This document shows positions 52,497 to 63,311 of a stretch of 64,000 nucleotides of DNA, piece by piece. The stretch lies in NCBI RefSeq assembly GCF_002902305.1, contig NZ_PPPX01000011.1:70333-134332 (forward strand). Direction: 5' to 3'. The notes under the pieces were generated by a model, which saw nothing but the letters and a program-made list of their open reading frames with translations, was not told the DNA's origin and searched no databases. Position 1 is the first letter of the stretch; each line of letters begins with the position of its first letter. This DNA is from Staphylococcus argensis. GTDB lineage: Bacteria; Bacillota; Bacilli; Staphylococcales; Staphylococcaceae. Both the position numbers and the translations under genes were made by a program.

Positions 52497-53108
52497 CTAG
52501 CTCTCTGGCCGTTCGATCGTAAACTGCTCACCTAATTTTGAATAATTTGAGCCAGAAAGCCGGGCGATCGCATTGAGTTGATCTGCATTAATTTTAGTAT
52601 CATCGTAATAAATGTCATCATCAATGTGATAGTGAACGACCTCACCGATAATTATATCTGAACCTTCGATTTCATCACCTAACGGAATCAATTGATGTAA
52701 ACGACATTCGAAACGAATCTTCGCCTGTTTCACTCCAGGAACTTTCACAGATTCTGAAGGTACAACTTCTAAATCAGTAAAGTTGAGTTCGTTAACTGAG
52801 CGATCGTGTGAAGCGGCAGTAGTATTAACGGCTTCAATAATGTCTTCGTCCGTGATATGTACGACAAATTCTTCGTTATTGAGAATATTTAAAGTCGTAT
52901 CCTTTCGTTCTCCGTCCTTTCTACCTACAGAAATCATGACCATTGGCGGTTCTGCACATACTGCGTTAAAGAAACTGAATGGCGCCGCGTTCAAAGTCCC
53001 TCGTTTATCGTGTGTTGTCACGAAAGCGATAGGTCGCGGTATAATCCCTCCAGTAAGTAACTTGTAGTTCTGAGTCTTTGATAATTCCACTGCTAAAAAT
53101 TGTTTCAT
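52497..53108 (-). CDS. Flavin reductase-like domain protein
   Basis: 203 residues with the FMN-binding split-barrel flavin reductase pattern: an early GGIIPRPIAFVTTHDKRGTLNAAPFSFFNAVCAEPPMVMISVGRKD, then TLNILNNEEFVVHI. Such proteins bind FMN and may act alone or supply reduced flavin to a monooxygenase. Start 53108 is seven bases from GAGGGG; an upstream in-frame ATG adds eight residues. Single gene. Confidence 0.83.
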   Translation of the reverse strand: MKQFLAVELSKTQNYKLLTGGIIPRPIAFVTTHDKRGTLNAAPFSFFNAVCAEPPMVMISVGRKDGERKDTTLNILNNEEFVVHITDEDIIEAVNTTAASHDRSVNELNFTDLEVVPSESVKVPGVKQAKIRFECRLHQLIPLGDEIEGSDIIIGEVVHYHIDDDIYYDDTKINADQLNAIARLSGSNYSKLGEQFTIERPES

Positions 53109-53244
53109 AATACATCCCCTCATTCCTAACAAATTTCTTCTACACCTACATTGTTTATAAAAAACGTATCGATACAGAACGATGATCTATACCGATACGA
53201 ATGTCAAAGTACTTCTTAAATTATGAAATTGCTTCTATGTTGCA

Positions 53245-54129
53245 TTAATCGATTTGTGCGCCGCCTGTCACACCGTAAACTTGTCCAGTTGTGTAGCTTG
53301 CTTCTTCAGATTCTAAATGAACGTAAATACCTGATAATTCAACTGATTGACCGGCACGTCCCATCAATGAATTCTGACCGAATTCTGGAATCTTAGACTG
53401 TGGTTGTCCACCTGAAATTTGAAGTGGTGACCAGAAAGGACCCGGTGCCACACAGTTCACGCGAATACCTTTTTCAGCCAATTCTTCTGAAATACTTTTA
53501 GTCAAGGAAATAATGGCTGCTTTAGATGCCGCGTAATCGTGTAAGATAGGATTCGGTTTGTAACCTTGAATAGAAGACGTTGTCGTGATTGTCGCACCAG
53601 GTTGAAGATAGTCTAAGGCTTTCTGAACCGTCCAGAATATAGGATACACGTTCGTTTCAAACGTTTCTGTGAATGCTTCAGTAGAGAAACCTTTAATGTC
53701 ATCGTGATATTGTTGATGTCCTGCGACAAGTGTCACGTTGTCTAAACCGCCTAATTCGTTATAAGCTTGTTCGACTAAATCGTAATTAAATTGTTCATCG
53801 CGAACATCTCCGGGAATTAAGACTGCTTTGCGGCCTGCTTGTTCGATGACGGATTTCACTTCTTCGGCATCCTCTTGTTCTGCTGGAAGGTAGTTGATTG
53901 CTACATCCGCACCTTCTTTCGCATAAGCAATTGCTGCTGCACGGCCGATTGCTGAGTCGCCACCTGTCACTAACATCTTGTAATCAGTGAGTCGACCATG
54001 ACCTTGGTAAGACGTTTCACCACAATCTGGTTTCGGTTCGAGTTTGCTTTGTAAGCCAGGTACCGGTTGTTCTTGTTTCGGATATTGCTTACTTGAGAAT
54101 TTCGTTCTAGGATCTTGAGCTGCCATCAT
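53245..54129 (-). CDS. Short-chain dehydrogenase/reductase (YghA/GsiB-region type)
   Basis: 294 residues. A polar N-terminal extension of about 45 residues (KPDCGETSYQGHGRL) precedes the Rossmann fold with TGGDSAIGRAAAIAYAKEGADVAINYL (TGxxxGxG-type loop). The catalytic Ser lies in TTTSSIQGY, and the Tyr-x-x-x-Lys in HDYAASKAAI. C-terminal YVHLESEEASYTTGQVYGVTGG is typical. The extended form resembles YhxD/YdaD general-stress SDRs. Substrate unknown. ATG 54129 or the next codon; GAAGGAG upstream. Confidence 0.85.
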   Translation of the reverse strand: MMAAQDPRTKFSSKQYPKQEQPVPGLQSKLEPKPDCGETSYQGHGRLTDYKMLVTGGDSAIGRAAAIAYAKEGADVAINYLPAEQEDAEEVKSVIEQAGRKAVLIPGDVRDEQFNYDLVEQAYNELGGLDNVTLVAGHQQYHDDIKGFSTEAFTETFETNVYPIFWTVQKALDYLQPGATITTTSSIQGYKPNPILHDYAASKAAIISLTKSISEELAEKGIRVNCVAPGPFWSPLQISGGQPQSKIPEFGQNSLMGRAGQSVELSGIYVHLESEEASYTTGQVYGVTGGAQID

Positions 54130-54379
54130 CAACACTCCTTCATAGTATGATTTCTTTATATATTTACCCATGTTTAAGTTTGATTAATACATCAAATATG
54201 AAGCGATAAGGTGTGATTGATTTTTGTTGAAAATGACAACTAGCATGACAGCACTTTTTACAATACTGTTTACCTCCTAGTAACCACTAATTCTCGTCAG
54301 CCGTTTTACCAGCTCACTCACCCGTTATAGTGATTTAACCGACGTAACCCATTATTGAAAATCCGCCCATTTTACCAAC

Positions 54380-55501
54380 TTAATCGTCTAAAAGTTGATG
54401 AATCAAAGTTACGAAGTAGTCGGGCGCTAACTCGAAGATACGCTCATCCGCATCATACTTCGGATGGTGCAAGTCATAATCACTTTGTGAACCAATCAAT
54501 GCGAAGACACTCGGGTAATGTTTCGAATAGCCTGAGAAATCCTCACCAATGGTTAATGGCTCATCCAGCATCGTCACGTCATATCCGACCGCTTTGGCTA
54601 CATTCACTGCACGGTCTGTGAGTTCATCGTCGTTCACGACTGCACCAGGTAGATAATCATACGACACGTCAATGTCGACATCGAAAGTTTGTGCTAATCC
54701 ATCAGCAATCGTATTTAAGCGGTGCTTGATCTTCGTTCTTACTTCCTCGTCAAAGGTGCGTACTGTACCTTGCATGTAAGCTTGGTCAGCGATGACGTTC
54801 CATGTACTACCACTTGAAACTTCACCTATAGTCAACACTGCATCATCGAAAGCAGATAGATTACGGCTCACGATAGATTGAATGCTCGTGATCAGTTGAC
54901 CGAGGACAATAACAGGGTCATTGCCTTGTTCGGGTTTGGCAGCATGTGCGCCTTTGCCTTTAATCTTAAATTCAAAGCGATCCACGGCTGAAGTCAACAC
55001 CCCTGGCTTGATCGCATATTCTCCAACCTTCATAGACGGATAGTTATGGAAACCAAGTACCGCCTTCACTCCATCTAGCACGTTCGTCTCCGTAATATAG
55101 GAGGCGCCGTAACCTAGTTCTTCAGCGGGTTGAAAGAGAATACGTACCCTTCCATTCAACTCATCTTCATGTGCTTTCAATTTCATCGTTGTCGCGAGAA
55201 TCGTCGCCATATGAATATCATGTCCACACGCGTGCATAACGCCTTCGTTCTGTGAAGTAAAGTCGTGTGTCACTTGTTCATCAATAGGCAACGCATCAAT
55301 ATCTGTACGTAATGCGACAAAGGTATCCCCTTGCCCAACTTCCGCAACAAGCCCTGTTTTCAGTGGCAAATCTAACACGTGGACATTATGTTCCTCTAAT
55401 ATGTGTTTCAGACGTTGCGTTGTCTCATATTCATTCTCAGATAGCTCGGGATATTGATGGAAAGTTCTCCTCCATTGCACGATGTCTTGATATTGAACCA
55501 T
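54380..55501 (-). CDS. M20-family amidohydrolase
   Basis: 373-residue metalloenzyme of the M20D group (N-acyl amino-acid or indole-acetyl amidohydrolase type). Di-metal ligands are seen in EGVMHACGHDIHMATILA, LFQPAEELGYGASYI and the late GEDFSGYSKHYPSVFALIGS. The dimerisation lid lies in the middle (KIKGKGAHAAKPEQGNDP). Substrate unknown. Start 55501 follows GAGGAGAGG; an upstream frame extends 27 residues through non-conserved sequence. Downstream of the hut genes but separated by their terminator. Confidence 0.85.
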   Translation of the reverse strand: MVQYQDIVQWRRTFHQYPELSENEYETTQRLKHILEEHNVHVLDLPLKTGLVAEVGQGDTFVALRTDIDALPIDEQVTHDFTSQNEGVMHACGHDIHMATILATTMKLKAHEDELNGRVRILFQPAEELGYGASYITETNVLDGVKAVLGFHNYPSMKVGEYAIKPGVLTSAVDRFEFKIKGKGAHAAKPEQGNDPVIVLGQLITSIQSIVSRNLSAFDDAVLTIGEVSSGSTWNVIADQAYMQGTVRTFDEEVRTKIKHRLNTIADGLAQTFDVDIDVSYDYLPGAVVNDDELTDRAVNVAKAVGYDVTMLDEPLTIGEDFSGYSKHYPSVFALIGSQSDYDLHHPKYDADERIFELAPDYFVTLIHQLLDD

Positions 55502-55601
55502 CTTATCCTCTCCTCTTAGTGTTTTTGAATATAATACTATACTAACACAATTTTCTAAATATTTGTTAGATTCTAAATACAATTGTACTTTTTTAGCTCA
55601 T

Positions 55602-55636
55602 AAAATAGAGGGACCTTCACTTGGAAAGTCCCTCTA
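55602..55636 (-). terminator. Terminator after hutUI
   Basis: On the minus strand TAGAGGGAC (55636-55628) pairs perfectly with GTCCCTCTA (55614-55606), followed by TTTTA. Confidence 0.85.
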
Positions 55637-55703
55637 CACATTTATTCTCAAGCATATATTATATTCTACTGCCTTTTTCGTCGAAAGATGTCACTTTCTC
55701 AAC

Positions 55704-56945
55704 TTATTTCGCATCGATGCTAAATGTGTTGTCGGCAATCATTTTACCATTCTGAATCACGTATTGTGCATGGTTAATACCGTAGTGATATGGAATGTAT
55801 TCGTGGTTTGGTGCATCCCATACAACGATATCTGCAGTGTCCCCTTCGTTGATTGTACCTGCATCTGCATCAATAGCTTTCGCAGCGTTTACTGTTACCG
55901 CGTTCCAAATTTCGTTTGGAGTTAATTTCAATTTCAACGCCGCGATAGACATTACGAGTTGAAGGTTGTTTGTCACACAACTACCTGGGTTGAAGTCTGT
56001 AGCAATCGCAATGGCACCATTGTTGTCGATCATGCCACGAGCGTCTGCGTACTCTTCTTTACCAAGATAGAATGTAGTACCTGGTAATAAGACTGCTACT
56101 GTTTCGCTGTCGCTTAACTTCGCTTTGTCTTCGTCACTTGAAGCAACGAGGTGGTCACCTGAAATCGCACCTTCGTCGATCGCTAAGCCTAAGCCACCTA
56201 ATGGATCGATTTCGTCAGCATGGATTTTCACTTTGAAACCTTGTTCTTTCGCTGCTTGCATATAGCGTCTAGATTCTTCTACTGAGAAGACATCTGTTTC
56301 ACAGAAGATATCTGCGAAGTCCGCGTATTCTTTCATTTCTGGTAAGAGATCGATCATCTCTTGTAAGAATGCTTGGTTAGATTCCGCATCTTTCGGTACT
56401 GCGTGTGGTCCTAAGAATGTGTGTTTGATTCTTAAACCATATTTGTCAGCTAAGCGATGAGCAACACGTAATTGTTTCAATTCGTTCTCTCTATCTAAGC
56501 CGTAACCACTTTTACATTCAATTGTTAGCACACCGTGTTCTACCATTGTTAAGATATCTTTTTCAGCTTTTTTGAAAAGCTCATCTTCTGAAGCGTTACG
56601 TGTAGCTTCAACTGTAGATAAGATACCTCCACCTTGCTCAAGGATTTCTAAGTAAGAAACACCTTGGCGTTTCAATGACATTTCGTGTTCGCGTGAACCA
56701 CCGTGAACTAAGTGTGTGTGCGCTTCAACGAGTGCTGGAGATACAACTTTACCTGTCGCATCAATTGTCTTCTCTGCTTCGTACTCGTCAGTGTGTGGTC
56801 CTGAGTAGACTACTTTGCCGTCTTTGACAACGACTGTACCATTTTCAACAATTTCAAGTTCGTCTAATTCTTTACCCTTTAAAGGTTTATCTGTGGACTT
56901 TGGTAACAGTAATTGACCGATATTTTGTATCAATAAGTCGTTCAT
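55704..56945 (-). CDS. hutI: Imidazolonepropionase HutI
   Basis: 413 residues of the amidohydrolase superfamily. It opens imidazolone propionate to formiminoglutamate. Metal-binding [13 protein letters not shown] (first two His), [19 protein letters not shown] and ATDFNPGSC are seen in order. Third step of histidine breakdown. Shares one base with the hutU stop, so the two are coupled. Confidence 0.95.
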   Translation of the reverse strand: MNDLLIQNIGQLLLPKSTDKPLKGKELDELEIVENGTVVVKDGKVVYSGPHTDEYEAEKTIDATGKVVSPALVEAHTHLVHGGSREHEMSLKRQGVSYLEILEQGGGILSTVEATRNASEDELFKKAEKDILTMVEHGVLTIECKSGYGLDRENELKQLRVAHRLADKYGLRIKHTFLGPHAVPKDAESNQAFLQEMIDLLPEMKEYADFADIFCETDVFSVEESRRYMQAAKEQGFKVKIHADEIDPLGGLGLAIDEGAISGDHLVASSDEDKAKLSDSETVAVLLPGTTFYLGKEEYADARGMIDNNGAIAIATDFNPGSCVTNNLQLVMSIAALKLKLTPNEIWNAVTVNAAKAIDADAGTINEGDTADIVVWDAPNHEYIPYHYGINHAQYVIQNGKMIADNTFSIDAK

Positions 56946-58606
56946 TATTTATCACCCTTGTTTGTAATTGTTGGTATTTGGATACCTTTTTCTTTCGCCA
57001 CTTCGATTGCTTTTTCATAACCAGCATCAGCATGACGTACTACACCCATACCCGGATCTGTAGTAAGTACGCGTTCTAAACGACGTTCTGCTTTCTCAGA
57101 ACCGTCAGCAACGATAACCATACCTGCGTGTAGAGAGTAACCCATACCTACACCGCCACCGTGGTGGAATGAAATCCATGAGCCACCTGCAGCTGTGTTG
57201 ATTAAAGCGTTAAGTACAGCCCAGTCACCTACTGCATCTGAACCGTCTCTCATAGATTCAGTTTCACGGTTTGGACTTGCTACTGAACCAGAGTCTAAAT
57301 GGTCACGTCCGATAACGATTGGTGCAGAGATTTCACCTTCACGAACTAAGCGGTTTAACGCTAAGCCCATCTTCGCACGATCTCCGTAACCTAACCATGC
57401 GATACGAGATGGTAAACCTTGGTATTCGATCTTTTCAGAAGCTAAGTCTAACCAACGATTTAATTTCTCATCTTCTGGGAATAATTTCTTCATTTCTTCG
57501 TCCGCACGTTCGATGTCTTTAGGATCACCACTTAATGCAGCGAAACGGAAAGGTCCTTTACCTTCACAGAATAATGGACGAATGTATGCTGGAACGAATC
57601 CAGGGAAGTCAAAGGCATTCTCTACGCCATTGTTGTATGCAACTTGGCGGATGTTGTTACCATAGTCGAATGCGATAGCGCCACGTTTTTGGAATTCAAG
57701 CATGTATTCCACGTGTTTCGCCATAGATGCTTCAGATTCTTTCACATAGCTCTTAGGATCTTCTTCACGATATTTGTTTGCTTCTTCAACACTGTAACCT
57801 TGTGGTACATAACCATTTAACGGGTCATGCGCACTTGTTTGGTCAGTGATGATATCAATGTGGAAGTCACGATCTAAGATTTCTTTGTGTACGTCTACTG
57901 CGTTACCTAGTAAAGCGATAGAAAGTGGTTCGCCTTTGTCTTTCGCTTCTTGAGCCATACGTAAAGCTTCATCTAAGCTATCTGTCTTAACGTCACAGTA
58001 ACGTGTCTTGATTCGTTTGTCGATACGAGTTTCATCCACTTCAACAGCGATGACTACCCCACCGTTCATCGTAACAGCGAGTGGTTGCGCACCGCCCATA
58101 CCGCCGAGACCAGCAGTTAAAGTGATTGTACCGTTTAATTTACCATCATAGTTTTGGTTAGCAAGTTCGCCAAATGTTTCGTAAGTACCTTGTACGATAC
58201 CTTGAGAGCCGATGTAAATCCAGCTACCTGCAGTCATTTGACCATACATCATTAAACCTTTTTTATCTAATTCGTTAAAATGATCCCAGTTTGCCCATTC
58301 AGGTACGAGCACTGAGTTTGAGATTAATACGCGTGGTGCTTCATCATGTGTCTTGAAGACTGCGACAGGTTTACCTGATTGAACAAGCATTGTTTCGTCT
58401 TTCTCTAAGTTTCTTAATGTTTCTTCAATCGCTTCGAATGATTCCCAGTTACGTGCTGCACGACCGATACCACCGTATACGACTAAGTCTTCTGGTCTTT
58501 CAGCTACTTCTGGGTCTAAGTTATTGTATAACATACGTAATACTGCTTCTTGTTCCCAATCTTTACATTCGATGTCTAAACCTTTCTTTGCTTGAATCTT
58601 TCTCAT
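56945..58606 (-). CDS. hutU: Urocanate hydratase HutU
   Basis: 553 residues. Hydrates urocanate with tightly bound NAD. Seen: [14 protein letters not shown] near the start, the NAD-binding [18 protein letters not shown], the conserved [15 protein letters not shown] and the C-terminal [18 protein letters not shown] 58606 is eight bases from GAGGAG; a GTG three codons earlier is less likely. hutH (histidine ammonia-lyase) is not in this window. Divergent from the LysR gene. Confidence 0.95.
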   Translation of the reverse strand: MRKIQAKKGLDIECKDWEQEAVLRMLYNNLDPEVAERPEDLVVYGGIGRAARNWESFEAIEETLRNLEKDETMLVQSGKPVAVFKTHDEAPRVLISNSVLVPEWANWDHFNELDKKGLMMYGQMTAGSWIYIGSQGIVQGTYETFGELANQNYDGKLNGTITLTAGLGGMGGAQPLAVTMNGGVVIAVEVDETRIDKRIKTRYCDVKTDSLDEALRMAQEAKDKGEPLSIALLGNAVDVHKEILDRDFHIDIITDQTSAHDPLNGYVPQGYSVEEANKYREEDPKSYVKESEASMAKHVEYMLEFQKRGAIAFDYGNNIRQVAYNNGVENAFDFPGFVPAYIRPLFCEGKGPFRFAALSGDPKDIERADEEMKKLFPEDEKLNRWLDLASEKIEYQGLPSRIAWLGYGDRAKMGLALNRLVREGEISAPIVIGRDHLDSGSVASPNRETESMRDGSDAVGDWAVLNALINTAAGGSWISFHHGGGVGMGYSLHAGMVIVADGSEKAERRLERVLTTDPGMGVVRHADAGYEKAIEVAKEKGIQIPTITNKGDK

Positions 58607-58653
58607 GATATACACTCCTCATCTGATTGTAATTAACCCTTTGTTCCGTGAGT

Positions 58654-58731
58654 GAAAGCTTTCTAGTTGTCATTCGACAATTCCACTCTCACTCTCTTGC
58701 TGCGTTAACTTGATGCTTAGTGACATTAACG
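58654..58731. promoter_or_regulatory. hutU-LysR divergent control region with dyads
   Basis: Within a 304-bp spacer: the palindrome GAAAGCTTTC (58654-58663, partly cre-like but lacking the central CG), TTGTC-ATTC-GACAA (about 58666-58679), and CGTTAA/TTAACG (58703-58708 with 58726-58731). Any could bind the LysR regulator or CcpA. No consensus cre was found. Confidence 0.4.
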
Positions 58732-58910
58732 TGTTGCGTTGAACGATAAGCAACGAGTACAAATTCATAAATTTCTAACTATTCACTTTTTCTCGTTTAC
58801 TTATTTTTCAGTGCGTTACGCTTTTATTATATCGCAGTTAGATATAGACTACCAATATAAATAAACTAATTATTTATAAACTCAAACTATAAATGACGTC
58901 GAGGTGACTT

Positions 58911-59783
58911 ATGATAAAGATCATTCAATTAGAATATTTCATCGCAGTCGTTGATAATAACAGCTTTACTAAAGCGGCTGACTTCTTACATATTAGCCAA
59001 CCTTCCCTTACTGCTACCATTAAAAAAATGGAAGAGCGGCTTGGCTATGATTTATTTTACCGAACGACAAAGCAAATTCAGATCACAGAAAAAGGCATAC
59101 AGTTCTATCATCACGCAATCAAACTCGTACAGAATTACAAACAAACGATGGAGAAAATGTATGATTTGAACTTGAGTGATACGCCTAAAATTAAAATTGC
59201 GTTACTAGAGTCGACGAGTCAGTGGATGTCTCAAGTACTCGCTCGGCACCACGCAGAATATGAAGATCAGCGCTATATGATATCTGAGGTTCACGATATG
59301 AATGAAGTGACCGACAGTTTACTCAACTTTAATCATCATGTCGCGATCTCAAACGAAGAAATTAAGCATGAACATATCACTTCCATCCCACTTTACAAAG
59401 AATCGTACGTCTTGCTCACGCCTAAAGATGAATTTCCACGTAAGCAGTCGATGTCGATTGAGAATTTGCCACTCATCGTGCCGAATAAAGGTTCACAAGT
59501 ACGAAAGCATCTAGATGATTATTGTACACGCATCGGTATTCACCCCAATATCATCGTAGAATCTGACCGCTTCGAAACTGCATTGAACTACGTCCATCGT
59601 GGCATGGGCTACGCCGTACTCCCACGCGTCTACTATCAATCCTATAATGCGCGCGACTTAGATGCATTTGAAATCAAACCTAAGATGATCCGAGCATTGT
59701 ACATCAATTATTTGAAGAAACGTCAGCATTCAGACAACGTCAAATCCATTATTCAATATAGTAAAGAGTACTGGGATATATAG
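58911..59783 (+). CDS. hutR: LysR-family regulator, likely of the hut genes
   Basis: 290 residues. The N-terminal LysR helix-turn-helix is clear (LEYFIAVVDNNSFTKAADFLHISQPSLTATIKKMEERLG). The effector domain follows, with PLIVPNKGSQVRKHLDDYC and ESDRFETALNYVHRGMGYAVLP. Divergent orientation from hutU and a gene order shared with S. aureus support a role as the histidine-degradation regulator; urocanate is a likely effector. The symbol is provisional. Confidence 0.78.
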   Translation: MIKIIQLEYFIAVVDNNSFTKAADFLHISQPSLTATIKKMEERLGYDLFYRTTKQIQITEKGIQFYHHAIKLVQNYKQTMEKMYDLNLSDTPKIKIALLESTSQWMSQVLARHHAEYEDQRYMISEVHDMNEVTDSLLNFNHHVAISNEEIKHEHITSIPLYKESYVLLTPKDEFPRKQSMSIENLPLIVPNKGSQVRKHLDDYCTRIGIHPNIIVESDRFETALNYVHRGMGYAVLPRVYYQSYNARDLDAFEIKPKMIRALYINYLKKRQHSDNVKSIIQYSKEYWDI

Positions 59784-59934
59784 TAGAAAGATGAAGTGGT
59801 GACGAGATTAAATGAGGAACAATCAGAAAAAGTGAGTACTAAAGAACAATCGCCAAATGGAATCAAGTAAACACTCCTATTTCTTTTCCTCACTCAAAAA
59901 TGAGACAACGTCGAGTTCAATAGACGTTAACACG

Positions 59935-59976
59935 AAAAATGGTGCAGAAACCTCACATGATTTCTGCACCATTTTT
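59935..59976. terminator. Bidirectional terminator between LysR gene and hutG
   Basis: AAAAATGGTGCAGAAA (59935-59950) and TTTCTGCACCATTTTT (59961-59976) pair perfectly with a 10-nt loop. Confidence 0.93.
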
Positions 59977-59982
59977 ACTATA

Positions 59983-60918
59983 TTATCTGATAAAGTGATG
60001 GAAGAAATTTGCTGTCAACTTCGCCGTACGATTGTCCACATCATACGTCGGATTCGTTTCCGCAATACTAATTGTTGACACCTTGTCACTTGGAATAATG
60101 CGTTTGGCCAACTCTAACACGATGTGCGGATAAAGTCCTAATACTGCCGCTGCACTCACACCAGGTGCAAAGGCACTATCAATGACATCCATACAAATCG
60201 TAAACATAATCACATCGTGGTCATGTATATAACGTTCAATCTTGTCCTTAACCGGAGGAGAAACTTGATGTAACAGCTCATCTACGAAGACGTAAGAGAC
60301 ATTTTTCTCATCTGCGTAATCAAAGAGCCCTTGCGTATTCGCACTTTGTTGAATACCTAGTACGAAATAATCAGCATTATCATCTTGTTCGAGGATTTGT
60401 CTAAAGCTCGTACCAGACGTTGAACCAGACTCTTCTCGTGTATCGAAATGCGCATCGATGTTAATCACACCTATTGATTCATCTGGATATGCATCTCTGA
60501 TACCTAGATATTGAGCATACGCAATATCGTGTCCCCCACCAATCAAGAAAGTCTGACGATGACGTTGAATAGAACGAGAAACGAGTTGCGCAAATTCTTG
60601 TTGTGTCTCTTCTAACGGTCGATCATCTTCATGCTCAACATTGCCGTAATCTGTCACTTCTGTATCGCCAAACATCGGTAGAGAAGCGAAAGCACCTTTA
60701 ATCGCATTCGGGCCTTCTTTCGGACCCACGCGACCTTTATTGAGTTTGACACCGTAGTCTACTGCGTAACCAATCATACCTACACCACTACGTTGTGATG
60801 ATGACGCGTCTTCTTTCAGATTGCCAAAGTTAACCGTTTGGAAATGACGGAACTGTCTTGGATTCGTTTCACTGTCTAAACGACCTGTCCAAAGATCTTT
60901 TTGTGGTTCTTTATACAT
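59983..60918 (-). CDS. hutG: Formimidoylglutamase HutG
   Basis: 311 residues of the ureohydrolase (arginase) family. Manganese ligands are seen in GGGHDIAYAQYLG, VINIDAHFDTRE and CMDVIDSAFAPG. It hydrolyses formiminoglutamate to glutamate and formamide, the last step after HutI. It starts with GGGGGAG upstream and is separate from hutUI, lying on the other side of the LysR gene. Confidence 0.94.
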   Translation of the reverse strand: MYKEPQKDLWTGRLDSETNPRQFRHFQTVNFGNLKEDASSSQRSGVGMIGYAVDYGVKLNKGRVGPKEGPNAIKGAFASLPMFGDTEVTDYGNVEHEDDRPLEETQQEFAQLVSRSIQRHRQTFLIGGGHDIAYAQYLGIRDAYPDESIGVINIDAHFDTREESGSTSGTSFRQILEQDDNADYFVLGIQQSANTQGLFDYADEKNVSYVFVDELLHQVSPPVKDKIERYIHDHDVIMFTICMDVIDSAFAPGVSAAAVLGLYPHIVLELAKRIIPSDKVSTISIAETNPTYDVDNRTAKLTANFFHHFIR

Positions 60919-61209
60919 AATGCTCCCCCTTTTAATCTTTACATCTCTCAGTATACGCTTACACCTTTGTATTTACAATTTCTAATTTCCCGTACTCAAT
61001 GCGAATAAACCCGCCAACTTTCTTTCCTCAAGAGAGACTGGTGTGATAGACATGTCACATCTCGCTATTAAATATTTCATTTAGGTAAAATTTTGTTAAC
61101 ACTATTACATTTCAATGATAAATTCGCTATTCTGTTTTATTTAAAACGCACTGTTATGTATAATTGACAATAAATGAATTTTTTTGAACACCTTATTGGA
61201 GGGTACATA

Positions 61210-62484
61210 ATGAAACAGACACGAATATCGGGATTCCAGTGGGCAATGATGGTCTTCATCTTCTTTATAATCACAGAAGTACTCCACATGATTCTCGGCG
61301 ATTTCCAACGCGCCATTCATGTAAAGCGTTATCTATTTGATATCCGTTCCATTGCACCACTCGTGGCAGCAATCATTTGTATAATCATTTTTAAACATCG
61401 ACAAATACAACTACAAAGCATGAAATTTACTTTGAGCTTTAAAGTTATCGAGCGCATGATTCTCGCGTTGATACTCCCTGCGTTGATCTTTATTCTTTGC
61501 ATGGTCAGTTTCAACGTGTTTGCAGATAGCTTTATCTTATTACAAGCAGACGACTTATCTGTATCCGTCATTTCGGTATTAATCGGTCAATTGATTATGG
61601 CCTTTATCATCGAACTTGGCTTCCGTTCTTATTTACAGAACGCTTTAGAAACGAAACTCAATACATTCTTTGCATCTATCGTGGTCGGCATTATTTATGC
61701 CATCGTTAACGTGCATTTAGAATTCAGTTTCACTTACACACTTTATAGCATGCTCTATGCCTTTACGTTCAGTATGTTAATCGGTGAACTTATCAGAGCT
61801 ACGAAAGGTCGTACAATTTACATCGCGACGTTATTCCACGCAGCGATGTCCTTTGGTCTCGTCTTTCTATTCAACGAAGAGCTAGGCAACGTCTTCGCTA
61901 TGAAAGTGATCGCGTTAGCTACTACAGTAGTGGCTGCAGGATACATTATCTTAACGTTAATTATTCGTGGTGTGACTTATCTCTTCACACGTAAAAGTTT
62001 AGACGAAGTCGAAGCGAACAACTACATGGATCATTTAAATGATAACAGTGATTTAGAAACGGCTGATGATAGTAAAAAAGCGAGCGCTAAGAACAAGAAA
62101 TCACAATCAACGACCAGCAAAAAAGATAAGACAATTTCAGATGATGATAGAGCTAAAGCCGCAACTGCTGGTGCTGTAACAACAAAAGCTAGCAAAGGTC
62201 AAAATAATAAAGACGCATCAGCTCAAGAACAACCAAAAGAAAAAGAAACACAACCACAAGAGGAAGCAGCGAAAGCAGAAACAACAAAGTCAGATGAAGC
62301 AACATCTTCATCTGATTCAGATGCACTCGAACGTGCACAAGCTTCAGTGGAACACAGTGAAGATACAATTCAACGTCCAACTGATAAAGACAGAACTGAA
62401 CTAGATAAGACTGAAAGCACAACAGACACACATGGTGAACGTACATCTTTTAACTTAAAAAATGAACACGATCACCGTCGCTAA
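61210..62484 (+). CDS. spdC: CPBP membrane protein SpdC (LyrA)
   Basis: 424 residues: eight or so membrane segments with degenerate CPBP motifs ([16 protein letters not shown], where EExxxR is altered, and [11 protein letters not shown]), then a long charged, disordered cytoplasmic tail (about residues 270-424) rich in Lys, Ala, Thr, Gln and Glu. This layout and its place next to rpiA match S. aureus SpdC/LyrA, which affects wall hydrolase release, glycan length and WalK signalling, and partners SagB. The catalytic Glu pair is not intact, as in the known protein. Start 61210 follows GGAGGG. Confidence 0.87.
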   Translation: MKQTRISGFQWAMMVFIFFIITEVLHMILGDFQRAIHVKRYLFDIRSIAPLVAAIICIIIFKHRQIQLQSMKFTLSFKVIERMILALILPALIFILCMVSFNVFADSFILLQADDLSVSVISVLIGQLIMAFIIELGFRSYLQNALETKLNTFFASIVVGIIYAIVNVHLEFSFTYTLYSMLYAFTFSMLIGELIRATKGRTIYIATLFHAAMSFGLVFLFNEELGNVFAMKVIALATTVVAAGYIILTLIIRGVTYLFTRKSLDEVEANNYMDHLNDNSDLETADDSKKASAKNKKSQSTTSKKDKTISDDDRAKAATAGAVTTKASKGQNNKDASAQEQPKEKETQPQEEAAKAETTKSDEATSSSDSDALERAQASVEHSEDTIQRPTDKDRTELDKTESTTDTHGERTSFNLKNEHDHRR

Positions 62485-62504
62485 TATTACTTTCTAAGCA
62501 TACG

Positions 62505-62540
62505 AAAGCACTCAACTCATTGTTACGAGTTGAGTGCTTT
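62505..62540. terminator. Bidirectional terminator
   Basis: AAAGCACTCAACTC (62505-62518) and GAGTTGAGTGCTTT (62527-62540) pair perfectly between convergent spdC and rpiA. Confidence 0.92.
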
Positions 62541-62548
62541 TCTTCTAT

Positions 62549-63238
62549 TTATTCATCTTTATACTGTATCTTCACACCATCTTGCGTACCTACAATGGCC
62601 TCTTCTGCCGTATCTAAGAAATAACCTGTTTCTAACACACCGATGAGATGGATAAGATACTCATGCATTTCATAAGGGTTAATCTTGTCATAAAGCACTA
62701 AGTCGAGAATGTAATTCCCATTATCTGTAATAAATGGCACATCATCTGCCATACGACGAATCGCTTTGACATTTTTATCTTTCTCAATTCGCTTCGCAAT
62801 CAAGAGCCAGTTAAATTTGTCCACCTCAACGGGTAGCTTAAACGTTTGTCCTAAGTAATCGACTGTCTTTGATTCATCCGCTACGACGATGAATTTACGT
62901 GCCATTGAATCGATCACTTTCTCTCTAAATAAAGCGCCCCCGCCACCTTTAATCAGATTGAGATGACCATCGATTTCGTCTGCACCATCAATCGCAACAT
63001 CGACATGGTCGACATCATTGACATCAACGATCTTCAAACCGCGTTCTTTCGCGATATAATCCGTCTTATTCGACGTACAAACTCCTATGAGATCTAAACC
63101 TTCACGCTCAACTTTGTCCGCAATCTTAGGCACGAGTAGCTCTATCGTTGACCCAGAGCCAATGCCCAACACCATATTGTCGTGAATGTGATTCAAAGCA
63201 TCGTCAAATGTGCTCAATTTCAGTTGTTTCGAATCCAT
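62549..63238 (-). CDS. rpiA: Ribose-5-phosphate isomerase A
   Basis: 229 residues. Interconverts ribose-5-phosphate and ribulose-5-phosphate. Seen: LGIGSGSTIELLVPKI (phosphate loop), DVAIDGADEID (catalytic Asp region), LIKGGGGALFREKVID (catalytic Glu) and KLPVEVDKFN. Length is normal. Single gene between spdC and galM. Confidence 0.96.
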   Translation of the reverse strand: MDSKQLKLSTFDDALNHIHDNMVLGIGSGSTIELLVPKIADKVEREGLDLIGVCTSNKTDYIAKERGLKIVDVNDVDHVDVAIDGADEIDGHLNLIKGGGGALFREKVIDSMARKFIVVADESKTVDYLGQTFKLPVEVDKFNWLLIAKRIEKDKNVKAIRRMADDVPFITDNGNYILDLVLYDKINPYEMHEYLIHLIGVLETGYFLDTAEEAIVGTQDGVKIQYKDE

Positions 63239-63311
63239 TATGTTTCCCCTTTACCATGCGTTATTTTACCTTTATTGTACATGAGAATGTGTGAAAGTCC
63301 TAGACGAAACC

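Noticed and set aside
58650-58668. cre site upstream of hutU
   Set aside because: GTGAAAGCTTTCTAG lacks the central CG of the consensus.
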